Source of the DNA: a virus
Length of the DNA: 31,347 nucleotides
IMG/VR virus record: IMGVR_UViG_3300017717_000036
Location: 1 to 31,347 of that record
Direction: 5' to 3' (one strand)
The notes beneath the pieces are model-generated. The model did no database searches and was not told the DNA's origin. It worked only from the letters and a program-made list of their open reading frames with translations. Of this stretch, positions 16,801 through 25,800 are shown one piece after another (the stretch's first letter is position 1; each line of letters opens with the position of its first letter). Made by a program: the position numbers and the translations under genes.

Positions 16801-19800
16801 TGGTGAAAGAATATCTATCCGTAATCAAATACAACACACAATAGTTACCTATAGGGATCGAGACGACGCAGGTACTCTCACTGATTTACAGTATATAGAA
16901 CGAATAGCAGGAGATGACTTAACTATAGATGTCAACGCTTCTACTGGAGAGATTAGTATTGTTAGCACTACACTAGTCCTTAGTGGTTTAGATGACGCGG
17001 TGCTAGCAGGTATTAATAACGCGTACGTTACAGAAGATGGACAACCAGCGGGCTTTACAAACCTAGGACAAGTAGAAAACCGTATTAAAGCTAGAGAATA
17101 TGTAGCTAATGAGACCGATCTTTTAAGTTATACTGGAATTCCATTGCAGTTTGACACCCCGGAGGAAAAAGAACAGTTTTTTCAAACGCTCATCGAGGAT
17201 GGGCAGGTAAGGGTAATTAATGATGCGGGTGAATATACTTGGGCAACACCACCATCAAGTATACAACTTGACGTAGACACGCAGAGTGTGAATTCAGTAC
17301 CACAGACACAAGCCGCTACAACTCTAAATGACTTAGTTAATACAGACCCAGATGCGTACCTAAGTATATTGGGAGGGATGGACAACCAATCTGCTATGGA
17401 TGCGGTAAATTCCTATCTAGAAGGTGAAGGTCTGCCACCGTTAACTCCTACCAATATACTAGGGGTACCTATAGAGGGCATGCCCAAGGACGAAGACATG
17501 CCTTGGATAGTCAGGACAGCTAAAAGGTATTTAGATTGGAAACAACAAGATGTAGATGAACTGCAAGATAAAATTAAAGAAATAGAAGACATACCTGAAG
17601 AAGAAAGATCGTGGTGGCAAAACAATCGTTTAGGCGTATATAGAAACCAACTTGAATATGGCATAGACGCTGTAGATGACGCAGCAAAATTTATTTCTTC
17701 TTCGGCATCGTTTTTTGGTTACGGAAATACTGCGTTTAGATCACTAGCTGTTAGTGATGAGGTTATGGCAGCGCAAATGAAGGGAGAGAAAGCATACAGA
17801 GATAAGTTGGTCGAGCTAGCTATAGAAAATGACATAGTAGATAGTGACGTTAACTTTTACACCGATGTACAACTTTTTGCTTCTGCACCTTGGGCACAAC
17901 AGTTTGTCTCTCTGATGAAAAACGAGCACTCAGATTTATATGAAGAAGCAAGACTTGCGGGAGTTAAACATACAGAAACTCTTTACAAAGACATAGATTT
18001 AGAGTCAATAACAAATAATGAGTTTAGCAATACAATTGACATGTTAACTGATGCGTCTGAAGGATATTTATCTTCTACCTATACGGACGAACGTGACGCT
18101 ATGTACGCAAGGATGAGCGAAGCGGAAGGTCAAGGTGCTTGGGCAAATGTTAAAGCGGTGTTTGGTGCGGCTGTTGAATATCCGACTATGTTTTACAAAG
18201 AAATAGTTCGAGAAGAGTTACACGAATTAGGATGGGAAATATTAATAGCTAGAGGCTCAGGTAGAATTGTTAAGGAGTTTAGTCCTGACATTGCTAAAGA
18301 CATTACACTTAAAATAGGTATTGTAGGTGACGCTAGCGCAGAGTTTGGTTCTACATGGTCAGAGGCAGAATCAACTATAAGGAACAGATTAGAAAACGCA
18401 AATATACAATCCCAAAATGCGGGTGGGCCAATTCTCTACACCGAGGATGAGATAGACTACCATTCTGTTAGAGGTGCTTACGACGCTGCTACCACCACTG
18501 TGGCAATAATGGCAGGTACTAAAAAGTTTACCTTTAAATTAGACAGACAAATACTAGGTGAAAGCGCTTCAGAAGTTATAGAACTTACAGGCGACAAGAT
18601 GATACGCGTTGGAAATCTTGTTGGAACGTCTCTTGCTGAAGGTGCCGGTGAGTTCTTTACAGAGGGTGGAGGAGCACTAGTTACATCGAGTTATTTATAT
18701 GGTCTAGGATTTACAGATATAGACCCACTAGGAGAGGCTGCAAACGCTGGTACTTTAGGGTTTATAGCGGGAACAACTACATCTGCAACTGTACTGGGGT
18801 TATCCACCCCCCTACAAAACGTTTTTGGTGGTGATAGTAACGATCCTATTGCTAATACACTTGTTACTCAATATGAACCGCTAAAAGTGGCTATAGAAAA
18901 TAAAGACGTTCTAACTACAAACGCCCTACTTACGGATATAGGGGTAAGCTCTATGGACTTTCCACAGGTATACAATGCAGTTATGAACACAGTGGACGAT
19001 GAAAACTATGTAACTGTTTTGGAAGCGGAAAGAGCGTATGAATACATAGGGTTTGAACCTTCCGGATCAGACATAGAAGTTGCGCTTACCATGCAAGATC
19101 AATTTAGTGTTCCCGGACTTACAGTTAATCTGTCTGATAGATTGACCGATTACGTAGTAGATAGTTATGGAGAAGACAAACTTGGAACAGGTCGCACAAC
19201 AGCGCAAAACTATGACATAATAAAGCATCTAGAAGACTTGCGAGATGGCATTGTACCACTAGATGCTACGTTTATTGACGCACAGACTGGAGAGTCTACA
19301 CTTACACAAGATGTAATAGACGCTTATGTGGCTGGATTGCCACTAAGAGAACAAAGCCTGTTGGCACAGTATAATGAGGATAATCACGTACCCACAAATA
19401 TAGTGGAAGAACTTGGCGGATCACTTATGACACAAGCAGAAATTGATAAAATCAACAACACAATTGCAGACTTGCAAGCCCGCCCCGATCCTCCCACAGC
19501 ACAGCAGGTTTTAGAAATACTCTTAGCTGATACCAGTATTAGCGGTATTCCAAACCAAGTAAAGAACCTTGTAGATACTGCATTCCAAGACGCTACAGCA
19601 CAGGCCAATTTTGCTGCTGCGGTAGTGCAAAAATTAGTGGATGACGGTTCTTTAGAGACTTTAGCTACAAATGAGGTATCTGAGGCTCTAGGTAGCAGTG
19701 TAGAAGGTGACGAGTCAGGCATATATTTACTACTTAAAAACTTATCAGCAGACATAGCATCAGGCGATAGCGATGCGGCGACCAACCTAGCCAACGCCGT

Positions 19801-22800
19801 TGAAGCGTTAAATACAGCGTTAACAAATCAAGGCGTAGCTGATGCTAACGCTAGAGCGGCAATAACAAATTTATTGGGTAGTAATGAGGCGGGCAAAGAA
19901 TCTGGCATATTTAAGGTTCTAAAAGAACTAGACGCAGGTCAAACTACTACAGATCAAGCGGTAGCAAACATTGAAGCTGCATATAAAGAAGCCAACGCTA
20001 CGCAGGACACAACAATAGCCAGTTTGGCTACAAACTTAGGTAGCCCTGCTACGGACGAAAAGAAAGCCTCGGGCGTATACTTAGTTATAGAAAACGCTAT
20101 AGCTGCCGAATCAAGCGCTAGGGAGGAAATACTAGGCAATTACACGGACATTGGTGCGTTTGAGACCGCTTTAAACTCTACTATGGATGAAAAAGTTAGT
20201 GCCTTAAAAACTACTATTGGTGTTCCGGGCGAGTATAAGACAAACGCCGATGGCACCATAAAATATAAAGAAAACGGTGAGCCAGATTGGAAGACCCTAC
20301 CTACAGGGCATTTTTTAGATGTATACAACGCGTCTAAACTAGAAGGTATTGAGCGTGAAGCAGCTTTATTAGCGGTGCAAACTAAGTTAGACGCGGATAT
20401 AGCCAGCGCTAGAGGTCTTGCTACTAGTGAGGCAACTAGAGTAAAAGACGAAATAATAAACACGTATTTCCCTGCTGCTCCTAGCATTAATCCTGAAGAT
20501 AACGCAATTATACAACGTATAAACTACATGCAGTCGATTCTAGCTGATGGGCCCGTCCCAGACAGAAACGATCCTAGATACGACCCTGTAGCGGACTTTA
20601 ATGACAATGGATACATTGGTGTGGGGGATGTTGACAACCTATATAAATCTCTTGGGACAGAGCAAAGAAATCGCGTAAGAGACTATATGGTGTTTTTGGA
20701 TGGTGATACGTTGTTAGGTCAACTAAGGAAAACTCAGCTAGATGCAGACATGCAATTCAACACTTTTGATAACAAGTTGACCCTTGCTGTAGATTCTATA
20801 AATAACACCATAACCAATAATGTACTAAATCAAATTGGTAAATCGGCTGAAGATAATGATGGTACGGCTACAGGGCTATACGCAAGAATAGAAGCAGGTG
20901 ATTCAGATATACTAACAACTCTGGGGTCTACTGGAGAAGATGGTTCAGGTATTTTACGTGATTTAGAGTTAGCGGGACTTAGTATAGGTCAAATACAGCA
21001 GTTTTTGGACGACAATATAGGAAAACCTGCCGAAGATAATGACGGTACAGCTACAGGACTTTTTGCTGCAGCTAAACAGAACGCTGATGCGATTACTGGA
21101 CTTACATCGGATATTGCCACTATAAATCGGACGCTGTCGAGAACAGCAAGCCAATCCGCTCTAAATAGTACAAATTCAAAATTATCCACTGCTGAAACCG
21201 ATATAGATAATTTACAGTCTGACCTAAAAACTGAGAAAGGTAAAGTAACTACCGCGCAAGCAGACATTTCTACTCTAGAAAATGATTTGACTGCAGCTAC
21301 TGGTAGATTAACTACTGCAGAGAATAATGTATCTACGCTACAGTCTGACTTACAAACTGAGCAAGGTAAAGTATCCACTGCACAGAGCGATATAACTACT
21401 CTAGAAGGTGAAATGGATGCTGCTGAAGGTAGGTTGACTACTGCAGAAACTGCGTTACTAACTTTACAAGAATCAGGTGCAGCTACACAAGCTGATTTAG
21501 ATACAGCAGAGACGGCAGTAGCGCAAGCGCAAGCAGACATTAAGAGTCTAAGAACAGACCTAACTGGCACTCAAAGTGGTTTGACTACCGCGCAAGAGAA
21601 TATTTCTACTTTACAGACTAATCTAGGACTTGAGCAAGATAAAGTAGCTACCGCGCAAGATGATATTGATGATCTGGAAGATGATTTAACCCAAGCTACT
21701 ACTAGGTTAACCACTGCGGAAAGTAATATAACTACTATAAACGACAACATTAGCAGTTTGCAAAATGATGTTTCTGGCATGAAAACAACCATTGCTCAGC
21801 TAGAGACTGATATAGCAAGTAAAGCGTCTACAGCAGATTTAACCGCCGCTTTAACTCGCGTTAGCTCAGCGGAAAGTGACATTGGCACTCTAGAAACAGA
21901 AATGGATGGCGCTGAAGGTAGGTTACTTACTGCGGAAAATAATATAACTACTATAGAAGGTGACTTACAAACTGAACAGGGTAAAGTTTCTACTCTACAA
22001 ACTGATTTGACTGCAGCTACTGGCAGAGTATCTACCTTAGAAACTAATTTACAAACTGAACAGGGTAAAGTTTCTACTCTACAAACTGATTTACAAACTG
22101 AACAGGGTAAAGTTTCTACCCTGCAAACTGATTTAACTGCAGCTACCGGCAGAGTTTCTACTCTAGAAACCAACCTGAATGCAGCTACCACTAGGTTAAG
22201 CACTGCTGAAGGTAAATTAACAACTTTAGAAAGTACAAGCGCTACTAAAGAACAACTCGACGTAGCAAAAGCTGATATAAAAACTGAACAGGATAATGTA
22301 GATAAGCTACAAACTGATTTACAAACTGAACAGGGTAAAGTTTCTACTCTACAAACTGATTTGACTGCAGCTACTGGCAGAGTATCTACCTTAGAAACTA
22401 ATTTAGAAACTGAACAGGGTAAAGTTTCACAGCTACAAGCTGATTTACAAACTGAACGGGGTAAAGTTTCTACTCTACAAACTAATTTAGCCGACGCTAA
22501 TATTAAAGTTACTAAATTACAAACAGACTTAAATAATGCTGTTACAAGAGTAGCTACCGCAGAGAATGACATTGACACCCTAGAAACAAAAATGGATGCC
22601 GCTGAAGGTAGGTTAGATACGGCAGAAACTACGTTGGGTACCGTACAGGCTTCGCTGGGCCAAAAAGCGTCTGTAGAGTCTTTGAATAATGCCACAACTA
22701 GACTTACTGCAGCAGAAGGTAAAGTATCCACCCTAGAACAAGAAATGGATACCGCTGAAGATAGGTTGGCTGCTGCAGAAACTAAGCTAAATAACGCCGC

Positions 22801-25800
22801 CACATCTAAACAAATTGATGACGCGAACACACTAATTGATGCTGCACAAGCAGATATTAAAGAGCTAACAACTGCGCTAGATACAGAAAAAGGTAAGGTA
22901 ACTAAAGCGCAAACTGATATAAAGGCAATACAAACATCACTTACCAAGAAAGCAGCGCAAACTGATTTAGATAGTGCTAAAGACAGAATTACCGACGCTG
23001 AAGCTGAGGTAGATACTCTACAAACTGATTTACAAACTGAACAGGGTAAAGTTTCTACTCTGCAAACGGATTTGACTGCAGCTACTGGCAGAGTATCTAC
23101 CTTAGAAACTAATTATGCTTCGTTGCTAGAATCAGGTGCAGCTACACAAACTGATTTAGATAAAGCAGAAGCTGATTTACAAACTGAACAGGATAATGTA
23201 GATAAGCTACAAACTGATTTGACTGCAGCTACTGGCAGAGTATCTACTCTAGAAACCAACCTGAATGCAGCTACCACTAGGTTAAGCACTGCTGAAGAAA
23301 ACATAACTAACCTACAAGGCGCGTTAGGAAGACTCTCCACCGCTGAATTGAACTTAGCTCAAGCACAATTAGATCTTGGCAACGCCGCTACAACAGAAGA
23401 ATTAAACGCTGCTAAGGAAAGGTTAACCACGGCTGAAACTAGTATATCCACCATAACCGGTGACATCACGGGCTTACAGGCTCTAGTAGGTACAAAAGCC
23501 AGCACGGAAGATTTAAATGCCGCTAAACTAAGATTAACTACTGCAGAGGGTAAAGTAGAAACTCTAGAAAGTGAAATGAATGCCGCTGAGCAGAGGCTGG
23601 ATAAGGCAGAAACTGATGTTGGGAATCTAGATTCAACTTTAACAGAGACTAAAAACGCGCTAGCAGCTGCTACTGGTAGGGTATCCACATTAGAAACTAA
23701 TTTACAAACTGAACAGGGTAAAGTTTCTACTCTACAAACTGATTTGACTGCAGCTACCACTAGGTTAAGCACCGCTGAAGGTAAATTAACAACTTTAGAA
23801 AATACAAGCGCTACTAAAGAACAACTCGACGCAGCAAAAGCTGATATAAAAACTGAACAGGATAATGTAGATAAGCTACAAACTGATTTGGGTGTTGCGC
23901 AGACAAATATAACTGGCCTACAGTCTGACTTAGAAATTGAGAAAGGTAAAGTAACTACCGCGCAAGCAGACATTTCTACTCTAGAAAATGATTTGACTGC
24001 AGCTACTGGTAGATTAACCACTGCTGAAGATAAGGTTACTAATTTACGACTAGACTTATCAACTGCTGAAACTAGCCTATCCGAAGCTCAAAACGATATT
24101 AAGAAAATACAGACATCTTTATCCGGAACACAAGATGATTTAGATGCGGCTGTAAGTAGAGTTACTGACGCTGAACTCGAGATAGATACTTTACAGTCTG
24201 ACTTACAAACTGAGCAAGGTAAAGTATCCACTGCACAGAGCGATATAACTACTCTAGAACAAGAAATGGATGCCGCTGAAGGTAGGTTAGATACGGCAGA
24301 AAGTGAGTTAAAGACTTTACAAAAATCAGGTACAGCTACACAAACTGACCTAGACAAAGCAGAGCTGGCAGTAGAACAAGCACAAACAGATATTAATACC
24401 ATTAAAGGGAGGTTAACTAGCGCTGAAGGAAGATTAGCTACTGCAGAAGGCAATATTACTTCCCTAACTGGACGCATCACTAGTGCGGAGAGCGATTTAA
24501 CTACTGCAAAAGATGATCTTACAAATTTACAGACAGAAGTAGATAAGAAAGCAGCGCAAACTGATTTAGATAATGCTGAATCTAGAATTGCCAACGCTGA
24601 AACTAATATAACTAATCTGCAAACTAATTTACAAACTGAACAGGGTAAAGTTTCTACTCTGCAAACGGATTTAACTGCAGCTACCACCAGATTGACTACT
24701 GCAGAAGCTACGTTACTATCTTTACAAGAATCAGGTACAGCTACACAAACTGATTTAGATAAAGCAGAAGCTGATTTACAAACTGAACAGGGCAAAGTTT
24801 CTACTCTACAAACTGATTTGACTGCAGCTACTGGCAGAGTATCTACTCTAGAAACTAATTTAGAAACGGCTACTAACAATTTAGCTGCTGCACAGCAAGA
24901 CATCCTTGACATAAACGCATCGCTAGCTGACAAAGCCGAACAAACTGACCTATTGCTTGCCCAAGGAAGATTAACTGACGCTGAGACTAAAGTAGGTCAG
25001 CTACAAACTGATTTGACTGCAGCTACCACCAGATTGACTACTGCAGAAGATAACTTCGTTTTATTGCAGGAAAGCGGCACAGCTACACAAGGCGATCTAG
25101 ACACGGCTGAGATAGCCATAGAATTTGCAAAAAGCGATATTAGTGATTTAGAAACTGCCTTAGAAACTGAGCAAGGTAAAGTAACTACCGCGCAAACAGA
25201 TATTACTAACCTACAAGCTACTGTTGCAACTAAAGCTGCGCAGACTGATTTAGAAGCTGCTGAAACTAGATTGACTACTGCAGAAGCTACGTTACTATCT
25301 TTACAAGAATCAGGTACAGCTACACAAACTGATCTAGACAAAGCAGAGCTGGCAGTAGAACAAGCACAAACAGATGTTAATAATCTAACAACTGATTTAG
25401 GTACTGCGCAAACAGATATTACTAACCTACAAGCTGATGTTGCAACTAAAGCTGCGCAGACTGATTTAGAAGCTGCTGAAACTAGATTGACTACTGCAGA
25501 AACTAATTATACTTCGTTGTTAAAATCAGGTACAGCTACACAGGCGGATCTAGACAAAGCAGAGCTGGCAGTAGAACAAGCACAAACAGATGTTACTGAT
25601 CTAAGAACTGATTTGGGTACTGCCCAAGAAGATATTACTGCCCTACAAGCTAATGTTGAAACTAAAGCTGCGCAAGAGACAGTAGACACCCTGCAAACTG
25701 ATTTGACTGCAGCTACTGATAGATTGTCTACTGCAGAAACTAATTATACTTCGTTGTTACAATCAGGTACAGCTACACAAACTGATTTAGATACGGCTGA

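Noticed and set aside
21796-22947. Long minus-strand open frame (about 383 codons) and several others in 20.1-25.7 kb
   Set aside because: They mirror the repeat units of the rod. The plus-strand codon pattern simply lacks reverse-complement stops. Their proteins are Ser/Val/Cys-rich low-complexity repeats with no plausible start context.
21290-25740. Many CTGCAG palindromes through the rod, at first suggesting regulatory sites or modified sites
   Set aside because: They arise from repeated Thr-Ala-Glu and Thr-Ala-Ala codons (ACT GCA G..), so codon repetition explains them.
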